This document shows positions 17,997-26,749 of a DNA stretch of 64,000 nt, piece by piece. The first letter of the stretch is position 1. Every line of letters starts with the position of its first letter. The notes under the pieces are model-generated. The model ran no database searches. It was not told where the DNA came from and saw nothing but the letters and a program-made list of their open reading frames with translations. The translations under genes were made by a program, and so were the position numbers. Origin of the DNA: Marinomonas piezotolerans (lineage in GTDB: Bacteria > Pseudomonadota > Gammaproteobacteria > Pseudomonadales > Marinomonadaceae); assembly GCF_003362755.1 (NCBI RefSeq), contig NZ_QKRA01000002.1, positions 1 to 64,000 of the forward strand, in the 5' to 3' direction.

Positions 17997-19031
17997 TCAG
18001 TGCTCAGCACTGTTTTCCAATTGTTGTTGCCAATAGCATGCCACATCTAACATGCGATTCGCATATCCCCATTCATTATCAAACCAACACAGAAGCTTCA
18101 CCAGACGACCATCGACTACTTGGGTCTGAGTGCCATCAATAATGACTGAGCGCGGGTCATGATTAAAGTCAACCGACGCATGCGCTTCCTGAGTATAACC
18201 CAAGAGACCTGCATACTTAGATGCAGCGGCCCCTTGCAACGCTTGATTGACTTGCTCTGCCGTTACCGGATGATTAGTCCGTATCACCATATCAATAAGC
18301 GACACATTAATCGTCGGAACCCGCACTGCATTAGAACTAATTTTACCAGAAAGCTCAGGCATCAGACGCGCAATGCCTCGATCAAGTCCGGTATTCACAG
18401 GAATTATCGAACTCATTGCAGAACGCGTAAGTCGTAAATCTTTGGTGTGATAAGCATCGATAATCGGTTGGTCATTCATTGCCGAATGGATCGTTTGCGT
18501 CGCTCCATGCTCGACTCCCGCCAACTCTTGCAAAGTATCCAATACAGGGATAACACAGTTAGTCGTGCAAGAAGCTGCCGAGACAATCGTTTGATCGGCA
18601 GCCATACTCCGTTCATGGTTAAACCCAAATACAATCGTCGCGTCGACGTCCGCAGATGCGGGCTGAGACAGCAATATGCGTGGTGCACCGGCATTGAGAA
18701 AGCGCTGAATTTGCTCACGTTCAGCAAACATGCCTGAACACTCCAACACCAAGTCGACATTAAGACTCGGCCAGTCGAGCTCTTCCGGTGACTCTGAGTT
18801 GAAGCATTGAATTTTATCATCACCGATTATTAAGTTTTGACCTTCAATTGACACTGGCTTTGGAAAACGGCCGTGAGTGGTATCGTAACGAGTTAGATAA
18901 CTAATCGTTTCAATATCCGACAACTCATTGATTGCAACAACATGCAAACGGTCTTGATAACCATTTTCATAAATTGCACGCAGGACAGATCGACCAATAC
19001 GGCCATAGCCATTAATTGCTATTCGCAACAT
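17997..19031 (-). CDS. epd: D-erythrose-4-phosphate dehydrogenase
   Basis: A 344-residue GAPDH-fold enzyme. The NAD motif INGYGRIGRSVLRA (5-18) and the catalytic cysteine in AASCTTNCVIP (near 155) are present. VAINELSD and RYDTTHGRF are nearer to Epd than to glycolytic GAPDH, and the tkt-epd-pgk-fba order is the classical setting for epd. Epd oxidises erythrose-4-phosphate to 4-phosphoerythronate, an entry to pyridoxal phosphate. I set the start at the ATG at 19031 after AAGAG rather than the TTG at 19058. A GAPDH role cannot be ruled out by eye. Confidence 0.85.
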   Translation of the reverse strand: MLRIAINGYGRIGRSVLRAIYENGYQDRLHVVAINELSDIETISYLTRYDTTHGRFPKPVSIEGQNLIIGDDKIQCFNSESPEELDWPSLNVDLVLECSGMFAEREQIQRFLNAGAPRILLSQPASADVDATIVFGFNHERSMAADQTIVSAASCTTNCVIPVLDTLQELAGVEHGATQTIHSAMNDQPIIDAYHTKDLRLTRSAMSSIIPVNTGLDRGIARLMPELSGKISSNAVRVPTINVSLIDMVIRTNHPVTAEQVNQALQGAAASKYAGLLGYTQEAHASVDFNHDPRSVIIDGTQTQVVDGRLVKLLCWFDNEWGYANRMLDVACYWQQQLENSAEH

Positions 19032-19056
19032 AGTTCTCTTATCACACTCTTCCAAC

Positions 19057-19082
19057 AAAAAAGAGGAGCTTGCGCTCCTCTT
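19057..19082 (-). terminator. Intrinsic terminator after tkt
   Basis: On the minus strand AGAGGAGC and GCTCCTCT form a perfect 8-bp stem with a GCAA tetraloop, then a T-run. It lies between tkt and epd, so it separates or attenuates tkt from epd-pgk. It begins 26 nt upstream of the epd ATG. Confidence 0.9.
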
Positions 19083-19096
19083 TCATTGCAAAGTCA

Positions 19097-21097
19097 TTAG
19101 GCGTCTAGCAGTTTTTCTGCTGTCGCAACGACATTTTCGACAGTGAAGCCGAAATGTTTCATCAGGTCACCACCTGGTGCAGATTCACCAAAGGTACGCA
19201 TCCCTACCATTGCGCCACCGAAACCAACGTACTTGTACCAGTAATCAACATGTGCTGCTTCAACCGCAACACGTTTTGTCACGCTGCTTGGTAATACAGA
19301 CTCCTGGTAAGCTGCGTCTTGTGCATCAAAGACATCCGTTGATGGCATCGACACGACACGAACCTTGGTACCTTTTTCAGTCAATGCTTTGGCAGACTCT
19401 AGCGCCAAGGACACTTCAGAACCCGTCGCAATTAGGATCAGCTCAGGCGTACCTTCAGAATCAGACAGCACGTAACCACCTTTGGCGATATCTGCGACTT
19501 GCGCATCCGTACGAGACAATGCAGGCAAACCTTGACGACTAAACACAAGAGACGTCGGACCAGTACGGCGCTGAATACCCGCAGACCAAGCAACTGCTGT
19601 TTCTGTTGCATCAGCTGGGCGCCAGACCGACATATTTGGCGTCATACGCAAGTTAGCAAGCTGTTCAACTGGCTGGTGTGTCGGACCATCTTCACCTTGA
19701 CCAATTGAGTCATGGGTGTATACGAAGATATTTTGAATGCCCATCAATGCTGACATACGCACTGCGTTACGGGCGTATTCCATAAACATCATGAAAGTCG
19801 CGCCGTAGTTGATGAAACCACCGTGTAGAGATACACCATTCATAATACCGCTCATACCGAATTCACGCACACCGTAGTAGATGTAGTTACCGGCAGGATC
19901 GTCTTGAATGCCTTTCGAACCCGACCAAAGCGTTAAGTTCGAGCCAGCAAGGTCAGCAGAACCGCCCAGCAATTCTGGTAACATTGCACCAAAAGTACCA
20001 ATAGCGTTTTGTGATGCTTTACGGCTCGCAATGCTCTCGCCTTTTTCTTGACACTCTTTAATGTAAGCTGCAGCTTTTTCGGCAAAATCAGCAGGAAGCT
20101 CGCCTTTTACAACGCGACGATCAAACTCAGCGGCAAGCTCTGGGTAGGCTGCTTGGTAAGCTTCAAATTTCGCTTCCCATGCTGATTGCGCTGCAGCACC
20201 TTTTGATTTGGCATCCCAACCTTCATATACGTCCGCTGGAATTTCAAACGGAGCGTGAGACCAACCTAAGAATTCACGTGCTGCGGCAATTTCTTCATCA
20301 CCTAATGGTGCGCCGTGGCAATCATGTGAACCCGATTTGTTTGGCGAGCCAAAACCGATAACGGTTTTACAACAAATCAACGTCGGCTTCGATGTCTCAG
20401 CTTTAGCCGCTTCAATGGCCGCTTTGATCGCTTCAGGATTGTGCCCATCTACGTCGGCAATCACGTGCCAGCCGTATGACTCAAAACGCTTAGGTGTGTT
20501 ATCTGTAAACCAACCTTCAACATGACCATCGATAGAAATACCGTTGTCATCCCAAAATGCGACCAACTTACCTAGCCCAAGAGTACCTGCCAACGAACAT
20601 GCTTCGTGTGAGATACCTTCCATCATACAGCCATCGCCAAGGAAGCAGTATGTGTTGTGATCAACGACCGTGTGACCTTCGCGGTTAAATTGTGCAGCAA
20701 GTGTTTTCTCCGCAATGGCCATACCTACCGCGTTACTGATACCTGCACCCAAAGGGCCCGTCGTCGTTTCAACACCATCTGTGTAACCATACTCAGGATG
20801 ACCAGGAGTTTTTGAGTGTAGCTGACGGAATTGTTTAAGCTCTTCCATTGGCAAGTTATAGCCAGAAAGGTGCAACAGAGAATAGATCAACATAGAGCCG
20901 TGACCGTTTGATAAAATAAAACGGTCACGATCCACCCAACTAGAATTGCTCGGATTATGTTTTAAAAAGTCATTCCAAAGCACTTCTGCAATGTCAGCCA
21001 TGCCCATTGGCGCGCCTGGGTGTCCAGATTTTGCTTTTTGAACCGCGTCCATACTCAGTACGCGTATAGCATTAGCAAGTTGTTTACGAGACGGCAT
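19097..21097 (-). CDS. tkt: Transketolase
   Basis: A 666-residue thiamine-diphosphate enzyme of the pentose phosphate pathway, moving two-carbon units between sugar phosphates. Visible are [20 protein letters not shown] (about 20-41), the TPP/metal motif [18 protein letters not shown] (154-171) and the [10 protein letters not shown] segment. The active-site stretch [22 protein letters not shown] lies near 470. The length is that of E. coli TktA (663). It is transcribed divergently from metK and ends at an intrinsic terminator before epd. Confidence 0.96.
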   Translation of the reverse strand: MPSRKQLANAIRVLSMDAVQKAKSGHPGAPMGMADIAEVLWNDFLKHNPSNSSWVDRDRFILSNGHGSMLIYSLLHLSGYNLPMEELKQFRQLHSKTPGHPEYGYTDGVETTTGPLGAGISNAVGMAIAEKTLAAQFNREGHTVVDHNTYCFLGDGCMMEGISHEACSLAGTLGLGKLVAFWDDNGISIDGHVEGWFTDNTPKRFESYGWHVIADVDGHNPEAIKAAIEAAKAETSKPTLICCKTVIGFGSPNKSGSHDCHGAPLGDEEIAAAREFLGWSHAPFEIPADVYEGWDAKSKGAAAQSAWEAKFEAYQAAYPELAAEFDRRVVKGELPADFAEKAAAYIKECQEKGESIASRKASQNAIGTFGAMLPELLGGSADLAGSNLTLWSGSKGIQDDPAGNYIYYGVREFGMSGIMNGVSLHGGFINYGATFMMFMEYARNAVRMSALMGIQNIFVYTHDSIGQGEDGPTHQPVEQLANLRMTPNMSVWRPADATETAVAWSAGIQRRTGPTSLVFSRQGLPALSRTDAQVADIAKGGYVLSDSEGTPELILIATGSEVSLALESAKALTEKGTKVRVVSMPSTDVFDAQDAAYQESVLPSSVTKRVAVEAAHVDYWYKYVGFGGAMVGMRTFGESAPGGDLMKHFGFTVENVVATAEKLLDA

Positions 21098-21326
21098 TGA
21101 TCATCCACTCCTGATTAATGTACAAAATGTGATTTCATTTTCCATGCTATCTGTTAAGCATGCAACGGCGCTCAGAGCGTTCTGCTCTATAATTAAGCAA
21201 AGAAAATGAAATTGCACAAAGATGAGCAAGAGCATAACAAAAAAGCATCAGAAACTCCCGCCTAAAAGCACCTCCTTGCTTGAATTTTGAGCGCACCTAG
21301 TCCATTATTTGCGCCACAGCGTCGAT
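21098..21326. other. Divergent tkt-metK intergenic region, tkt-proximal part
   Basis: About 230 nt between the tkt start and the proposed metK promoter. It contains a CGCTCAGAGCG palindromic core near 21170-21180 and A/T-rich stretches that probably hold the leftward tkt promoter, but no hexamer pair stands out. I see no open reading frame with a ribosome site and no SAM-I, SAM-II or SAH aptamer landmark. Confidence 0.4.
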
Positions 21327-21354
21327 TTGTTTCGGCTTGCGGACGCTATATAAA
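21327..21354 (+). promoter_or_regulatory. Probable metK promoter
   Basis: TTGTTT (21327-21332) and TATAAA (21349-21354) are spaced by 16 bp. Transcription would begin near 21360, exactly at the 5' arm of the first leader hairpin. The assignment is by eye and other promoters upstream are possible. Confidence 0.5.
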
Positions 21355-21358
21355 ATCA

Positions 21359-21417
21359 GCTAAACAGAAGCATGACACGCCTGTTTAGCTCCTTACTCAG
21401 CTAAGCGGGTTTTTTTT
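21359..21417 (+). promoter_or_regulatory. metK leader with mutually exclusive antiterminator and terminator hairpins
   Basis: GCTAAACAG (21359-21367) pairs perfectly with CTGTTTAGC (21381-21389), leaving a 13-nt loop. The same 3' arm can instead pair onward: CCTGTTTAGCT (21380-21390) with AGCTAAGCGGG (21399-21409), 11 bp with two G-T wobbles, followed by eight Ts. The second structure is an intrinsic terminator 44 nt before the metK ATG. The two cannot coexist. No gene lies upstream on this strand, so the terminator must act on the metK leader itself. A 10-codon frame (ATG at 21372, stop ending 21404) runs through the switch. The ligand or factor is unknown. Confidence 0.72.
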
Positions 21418-21461
21418 ATGCCTGTTTGGCGCCCTTTAATCCAATTTTTAGAGGCTCAAAC

Positions 21462-22625
21462 ATGTCAGAGTATTCATTATTTACCTCAGAATCCGTTTCT
21501 GAAGGCCACCCAGATAAAGTTGCAGACCAAGTATCCGATGCGATCTTGGATGCGATTATCAAAGAAGATCCAGAAGCGCGCGTTGCTTGTGAAACTCTTG
21601 TCAAAACGGGCATGGTGTTAGTCGCTGGTGAAGTTCGCACTAACGCTTGGGTAGACATCGAGGATATCGCTCGTGGCGTCATCCGTGAGATCGGCTACAA
21701 CAGCTCCGACATGGGCTTTGACTGGGAATCATGCGCTGTCCTGAACGCAATTGGTAAACAGTCTGCCGACATCGCGGTCGGTGTAGACGAAGCCAACGAA
21801 AAAGAACTGGGTGCAGGGGACCAAGGCCTGATGTTTGGTTTCGCAACCAATGAAACGGATGTTCTAATGCCTGCCCCAATCACCTATGCCCATCGCTTGG
21901 TTCAACGCCAAGCCGAAGTACGCAAGAACGGCACGTTAGAATTCCTACGCCCAGATGCAAAAAGCCAAGTCACCTTCCGCTACGATGAAAACGGCAAGCC
22001 TTGCGCAATCGATGCCGTGGTACTGTCGACACAGCACAGCGCGAGTGTGAAACAAGCTGATCTTCGTGAAGCAGTAATGGAAGAAATCATCAAACCCGTT
22101 CTTCCTGAAGAGTGGTTATCGAAAGACACTAAGTTCTTCATCAACCCTACTGGCCAATTCATCATTGGTGGACCTGTGGGTGATTGTGGTTTAACTGGCC
22201 GTAAAATCATTGTCGACACTTACGGCGGCATGGCACGTCACGGTGGCGGTGCATTCTCCGGCAAAGACCCATCTAAAGTAGACCGTTCAGCGGCTTACGC
22301 TGGGCGCTACGTGGCGAAAAACATCGTGGCTGCAGGCCTTGCCGACAAGTGTGAGATCCAAGTGTCTTATGCCATCGGTGTCGCAGAACCAACGTCGATC
22401 AGTATTAATACGTTCGGCACGGGTAAAGTAAGCGATGAGCTTATCTCACAGCTTGTACGTGAGCACTTCGAACTGCGCCCTGCTGGTCTTATTAAGATGC
22501 TAGATCTGAAACGCCCTATTTACTTGCCTACAGCGGCATATGGCCACTTTGGTCGTGAAGGAGAGAACTTCACATGGGAACGCACAGACAAAGCCGACAC
22601 GTTGCGTAACGCTGCTGGTTTATAA
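21462..22625 (+). CDS. metK: S-adenosylmethionine synthetase
   Basis: A 387-residue enzyme making SAM from methionine and ATP, the cell's only methyl donor source. Family motifs are [21 protein letters not shown], split by residues 6-26, [10 protein letters not shown] near 116, and the P-loop-like [16 protein letters not shown] near 264. The start at 21462 (MSEYSLF) follows AGAGG, and the length matches E. coli MetK (384). Expression is probably set by the hairpin switch in its leader. It is divergent from tkt and followed by a terminator. Confidence 0.97.
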   Translation: MSEYSLFTSESVSEGHPDKVADQVSDAILDAIIKEDPEARVACETLVKTGMVLVAGEVRTNAWVDIEDIARGVIREIGYNSSDMGFDWESCAVLNAIGKQSADIAVGVDEANEKELGAGDQGLMFGFATNETDVLMPAPITYAHRLVQRQAEVRKNGTLEFLRPDAKSQVTFRYDENGKPCAIDAVVLSTQHSASVKQADLREAVMEEIIKPVLPEEWLSKDTKFFINPTGQFIIGGPVGDCGLTGRKIIVDTYGGMARHGGGAFSGKDPSKVDRSAAYAGRYVAKNIVAAGLADKCEIQVSYAIGVAEPTSISINTFGTGKVSDELISQLVREHFELRPAGLIKMLDLKRPIYLPTAAYGHFGREGENFTWERTDKADTLRNAAGL

Positions 22626-22645
22626 TTCCTACAATTTCCGTTATA

Positions 22646-22674
22646 AAAGCCCTCTCAATAGAGGGCTTTCTTAT
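22646..22674 (+). terminator. Terminator after metK overlapping the rsmE ribosome site
   Basis: AAAGCCCTC and GAGGGCTTT form a perfect 9-bp stem with a TCAATA loop, then CTTATTTA. The GAGGG in the 3' arm (22661-22665) is also the only Shine-Dalgarno-like sequence for the rsmE ATG at 22677. The hairpin may therefore limit both transcription into rsmE and its translation. Confidence 0.8.
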
Positions 22675-22676
22675 TT

Positions 22677-23408
22677 ATGCGCATTCCACGAATTTTTGTC
22701 GACCTTCCCCTTGCGGAAAACGCCACGTTTGATTTACCTGATGGAGCGTTCCAGCATTGCTGTAAGGTGTTGCGATTGAAAACCGATAACCCCGTTGTCT
22801 TATTTAACGGACACGGTGGGCAGTATCACGGCTACCTTACTAATGTCCAAAAGCGAAGCGCTCAAGTACACATCGAGCAATTTGAAGATTTGCACAACGA
22901 ATCACCTCTTCGCATTACTATCGGACAATCTATTTCACGCGGCGAACGAATGGACTATGCCATTCAAAAAGCGGTTGAGTCAGGCGTTTTCAAAATACAG
23001 CCGCTATTCAGTGAGCGCTGCGAAGTACGCTTAAACGATGCACGCATGGAGAAGAGAGTACAGCATTGGCAGCAGGTTGCTATTAGTGCCGCGGAACAAT
23101 GTGGCCGAGGCGTTGTCCCTGAGATATGTATGCCAACGAATCTCTCGGATTGGGTACCAAGGTGTAAAGAATCCTTAAAATTCACGTTACATCACCATAG
23201 TGCACAGCCTTTGAGCCGCTTCACCGCTCCCGAAACAAAGGATATCGCTTTACTGATAGGGCCAGAAGGTGGATTAACAGATAACGAAGTGACCCAAGCG
23301 CATGAGGTCGGTTTTCACTCAATCGCCCTTGGTCCCCGCGTTTTACGCACAGAAACGGCACCCATTGTTGCGCTCACAGCCATTAATTTACTGTGGGGGG
23401 ATTTGTAG
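22677..23408 (+). CDS. rsmE: 16S rRNA (uracil-1498-N3)-methyltransferase
   Basis: A 243-residue SPOUT-class methyltransferase acting on U1498 of 16S rRNA in the decoding region. The N-terminal PUA-like part (MRIPRIFVDLPL, HCCKVLRLKTDN) is followed by GQSISRGERMDYAIQKAVE near 83-101. The knot motifs LLIGPEGGLTDNEV (199-212) and LGPRVLRTETAPI (221-233) are clear. The length matches E. coli RsmE (243). The ATG lies 7 nt after the metK terminator hairpin, and its only ribosome site is inside that hairpin. Any promoter of its own would have to lie within metK. Confidence 0.94.
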   Translation: MRIPRIFVDLPLAENATFDLPDGAFQHCCKVLRLKTDNPVVLFNGHGGQYHGYLTNVQKRSAQVHIEQFEDLHNESPLRITIGQSISRGERMDYAIQKAVESGVFKIQPLFSERCEVRLNDARMEKRVQHWQQVAISAAEQCGRGVVPEICMPTNLSDWVPRCKESLKFTLHHHSAQPLSRFTAPETKDIALLIGPEGGLTDNEVTQAHEVGFHSIALGPRVLRTETAPIVALTAINLLWGDL

Positions 23409-23542
23409 AGTTACAAAAAATTACATGTGAATCACGTAGATAGGCCGTAAAAGTAAAGATTGGTTAACACGATCCCTACACACAAACCACGCTTTTACCT
23501 TAGGATGGGGGATGGAAGCATATTTATTGGGTGGACGAGTTC

Positions 23543-25069
23543 ATGATTCGATTTAAAAGACTGGTATACGGCTTAACGTTAGCCACTTCGTTTTATACGA
23601 TGCCAGCACTGGCGATAACGTTAGAAGAGGCAACTTACATCGCCATTGAAAACAGTCCAACTGTACGTCAAGCTTTGGCTAAGTACCGAGAAGGCGTCGA
23701 AAACACTGAAATATCAAGGAGAGGTGGTTTATACCCATCCATAGACCTATCAGCAGGACTGGGCCATGAGACCACCTATGATTACAACGATACGGGCGAA
23801 GACGTAGGTCTCACTCGGAGGGAGCTATCATTAAGTCTGACTCAGCCAATCTTTGATGGGTTTATGTCAAAATACGACGCCCAACGCTTAGCGGAAGAAA
23901 CGGAAGCCGACCGCTGGCAAGCTCTTATTGCAGTCGAGAATACCGCTCTCAGTGTAGCAGAGGCCTATGCAGACGTTTTACGTTTTCGCGAGTTGGTCGA
24001 CTTGGCGGACATGAACCGAGAAACGCACGCTCGAATTTATGAACAAATAAAGCTTAAAAGTGATGCGGGAGTTGGACGACAATCCGATCTCAGTCAGATC
24101 ACTGCGCGATTGGCCAAAGCCAATGCTAATCGCTTATCCGCCATTAATAACCTGCGAGATGCTGAAGCAACATATAAAAACGTTGTCGGTGAATTACCGC
24201 CAGAGGAAATGATTTACCCGGTACCGGATCGGGACCTCATTCCGACGTCTTTAGACGACGCTATTTCCCAAGCTATGAAATACAACCCCGCCATTGAAGG
24301 CGCGCGCTGGGACGTAAAAGCAACAGAAAGCTTTAAGAATGCTACCGATTCTAATAAGTACCCCGAGCTCAACTTCATCATGGAGCGCACCTTCAACAAT
24401 AACCTTGATGGTAACGAAGGTCCTTCCGAAGACCTAACTGCGATGTTTCGTCTGACTTACAACATTTACAGTGGTGACACCGACAAACGACGCAAAGAAG
24501 TTGCTGTACAACAAAATGTTCAAGCGTCTGAAGTACAGCGAAATACCGTGCGAGAAACTGAACTTTCTGTTCGTTTAGCATGGTCGGCGTACGAGGCGTC
24601 ATTGGGGTCAAAAGAATACTTACGAGAATATGTTATAGCGACAAAAGAATCGCAGTTAGCATACGAGAAGCAGTTCCGCTTAGGGCGACGCACACTACTT
24701 GACGTACTAGACAGTGAGAATGAGCTATTTACTGCCCGCCAAGACTACGTAAACGCCGATTATGATGAGCTATTCTCTGAATTCCGCCTATTTAATGCAA
24801 AAGGCGAGCTCATGCGGGCGTTCCGAATCTACCGCCCAACAGTATTAGGATTCAAAAACGCCTTTGATGATGACGAAGAACCGCTCAAGGGAGAATCGGC
24901 GATTGACGAGCTCAAAAAAGCCGAGACATCTGTTGAGAACAAAGCGCCTGACGCTAGCGTTCCTAACTCCAGTAATACGGCCACCCCATCCAATGATTCA
25001 GCGACGCCAAGCAGCCCTGATGACGAGAGTCTATTTTTGGATGCGACCGAGGAAGGCGGAAGTTGGTAA
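23543..25069 (+). CDS. TolC-family outer membrane efflux/secretion protein
   Basis: A 508-residue outer-membrane channel of the TolC/AggA/LapE class. A signal peptide (LVYGLTLATSFYTMPALA) is followed by ITLEEATYIAIENSP and two copies of the helical TolC repeat. The second copy ends LLDVLDSENELFTARQDY near 390-410. The C-terminus is a Ser/Pro/Asp-rich tail of about 70 residues. LapE-like channels usually export large RTX adhesins with an ABC transporter and adaptor, but neither is next to it here. The ATG at 23543 is preferred to the GTG at 23531, and the adjacent OmpA-like gene overlaps it by 7 nt. Confidence 0.88.
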   Translation: MIRFKRLVYGLTLATSFYTMPALAITLEEATYIAIENSPTVRQALAKYREGVENTEISRRGGLYPSIDLSAGLGHETTYDYNDTGEDVGLTRRELSLSLTQPIFDGFMSKYDAQRLAEETEADRWQALIAVENTALSVAEAYADVLRFRELVDLADMNRETHARIYEQIKLKSDAGVGRQSDLSQITARLAKANANRLSAINNLRDAEATYKNVVGELPPEEMIYPVPDRDLIPTSLDDAISQAMKYNPAIEGARWDVKATESFKNATDSNKYPELNFIMERTFNNNLDGNEGPSEDLTAMFRLTYNIYSGDTDKRRKEVAVQQNVQASEVQRNTVRETELSVRLAWSAYEASLGSKEYLREYVIATKESQLAYEKQFRLGRRTLLDVLDSENELFTARQDYVNADYDELFSEFRLFNAKGELMRAFRIYRPTVLGFKNAFDDDEEPLKGESAIDELKKAETSVENKAPDASVPNSSNTATPSNDSATPSSPDDESLFLDATEEGGSW

Positions 25070-25671
25070 ATTGGCAATATGTTATCGTTACATTTCTGTG
25101 TTTATGGAGTGTCGGTACGACGCTCCATGCAGAATCATTGTTTAATCCCAATGTAACAAAAAAACAATTATCCGACGATGATCAAGACGGCGTCATCAAT
25201 GTCCGTGATAAGTGTCCGGACACGCCACCTAGAGCGCGTGTGGATAATAATGGTTGCCATGAAATTACGACCAAACTATTGTCCGTCGAAATGAACGTTC
25301 TTTTTGATTCGGGTAAATATGACGTCAAATCACGCTACTTTTCTGAAATCAAAAAAGTAGCAGACTTTCTTCGTTCACAACCTGGTAGCAGTGTCGTGAT
25401 TGAAGGCCATACTGACAGTGTCGGTAATGATGAATACAACCTAGCTTTATCGCAAAACCGCGCCAATGCGATCGCCGAAGTTCTAATTAATAACTTCAAA
25501 ATTGCAAAACGACGCGTTGAAGCTGTTGGTTACGGCGAAACACGCCCAATTGCCAGCAATGACACCAAAGCAGGCCAAGCTCGTAACCGCCGCGTTGTAG
25601 CTGAAGTCTTTGCCAACGCTGTCCGCGATGTCGAACGTTGGACGATCTACAGCGTTGATGACATGCGCTAA
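25063..25671 (+). CDS. OmpA-family peptidoglycan-associated protein with TSP3-like calcium motif
   Basis: A 202-residue exported protein. After a signal peptide (VIVTFLCLWSVGTTLHA) there is an Asp-rich segment DDDQDGVINVRDKCPDTP like a thrombospondin type 3 calcium repeat (38-56). An OmpA C-terminal domain follows: NVLFDSGKYDV, VVIEGHTDSVGNDEYN, LSQNRANAIAEVL, GYGETRPIASN and GQARNRRVVAEV, including the peptidoglycan-binding Asp and Arg. It begins with TTG at 25063, overlapping the TolC-family stop by 7 nt, so the two are probably coupled. A TolC/OmpA pair like this often accompanies adhesin secretion systems. It may anchor the channel to the cell wall. Confidence 0.85.
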   Translation: MVNWQYVIVTFLCLWSVGTTLHAESLFNPNVTKKQLSDDDQDGVINVRDKCPDTPPRARVDNNGCHEITTKLLSVEMNVLFDSGKYDVKSRYFSEIKKVADFLRSQPGSSVVIEGHTDSVGNDEYNLALSQNRANAIAEVLINNFKIAKRRVEAVGYGETRPIASNDTKAGQARNRRVVAEVFANAVRDVERWTIYSVDDMR

Positions 25672-25790
25672 TACTTTTTAAAGGCTTCTCCCCTTATTTT
25701 TCCTTCGCTGAATCCTTATACTGCTATACCATCCGCATTAAACTTAGGCTTTTCTCTTTAAGCAAAAGCGACAACAGGAAAAACATTCAG

Positions 25791-26744
25791 ATGACCATTA
25801 AACTTGGCATTGTAATGGACCCAATTGAGTCTATTACCTATAAAAAAGATACCTCCTTAGCCATGCTTTGGGCGGCGGCTGATAAAGGCTGGTCGCTATA
25901 CTATATGGAACAGAAAGACCTTTACCTAAATAATGGTAAAGCTTTCGCTAAAACTAAGCCTTTAACGGTATTTAAGGATCCTGAGCGTTTTTATGAACTC
26001 GGAGATGAATCCGATATCGCCATGGGAGACCTAGATGTTGTGCTCATGCGCAAAGATCCGCCTTTTGACGGCGAATTTATGTACAGCACTATGATCTTGG
26101 CACAGGCACAGCGCGACGGTGCATTAGTCGTGAATAACCCCAATGCGCTACTTGAATGTAATGAAAAGCTCTTTGCGACACAATTTCCGCAATGTTGTCC
26201 TGAAGTCCTAGTAACACGTCGTCCAGACTTGCTTCGAGCATTCCATAAAGAGCATAAAGATGTCATCCTCAAACCGCTTGACGGTATGGGCGGCAGCTCT
26301 ATCTTCCGAGTTAAAGAAGATGATCCGAATGTCAGCGTCATTATCGAGACGCTGACAAATATGGGTACAGAGCAAATTATGGCGCAAAAGTTTATTCCCG
26401 AGATCAAAGACGGTGACAAACGTATTCTGATCGTTGACGGCAAACCTATACCGTATGGCTTATCTCGAATCCCGGCAACGGGTGAGACACGTGGCAATCT
26501 AGCCGCCGGTGGTCGCGGGGAAGGTAGACCGCTAACGGATCGTGAGCGTTGGATCTGTGACCAAGTGATTCCAACTCTCAAAGAAAAAGACCTAATGTTT
26601 GTAGGTCTAGACGTCATCGGCGACTATCTAACCGAAATCAACGTCACCAGCCCAACGTGCGTACGCGAACTGGACAATCAATTTGGACTAAATATCGCCA
26701 TGACTCTCATGGATGCCATTGAGGTACGCCTAAAAGGCAACTGA
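25791..26744 (+). CDS. gshB: Glutathione synthetase
   Basis: A 317-residue ATP-grasp ligase joining gamma-glutamylcysteine and glycine. The N-terminus KLGIVMDPIESITYKKDTSLAM, broken here at Y, is diagnostic of GshB. MRKDPPFDGEFMYST near 83-97, KPLDGMGGSSIFRV near 163-176, RGNLAAGGRGEGRPL near 238 and LTEINVTSPTCVREL near 282 follow. The length matches E. coli GshB (316). AGGAAAAAC precedes the ATG at 25791. The TonB-like gene follows after 5 nt and is likely cotranscribed. Confidence 0.96.
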   Translation: MTIKLGIVMDPIESITYKKDTSLAMLWAAADKGWSLYYMEQKDLYLNNGKAFAKTKPLTVFKDPERFYELGDESDIAMGDLDVVLMRKDPPFDGEFMYSTMILAQAQRDGALVVNNPNALLECNEKLFATQFPQCCPEVLVTRRPDLLRAFHKEHKDVILKPLDGMGGSSIFRVKEDDPNVSVIIETLTNMGTEQIMAQKFIPEIKDGDKRILIVDGKPIPYGLSRIPATGETRGNLAAGGRGEGRPLTDRERWICDQVIPTLKEKDLMFVGLDVIGDYLTEINVTSPTCVRELDNQFGLNIAMTLMDAIEVRLKGN

Positions 26745-26749
26745 TTCCA

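Noticed and set aside
21230..21461. Known SAM or SAH riboswitch before metK
   Set aside because: I looked for SAM-I, SAM-II, SAM/SAH and SAH aptamer landmarks by eye and found none; only the two competing hairpins are supported.
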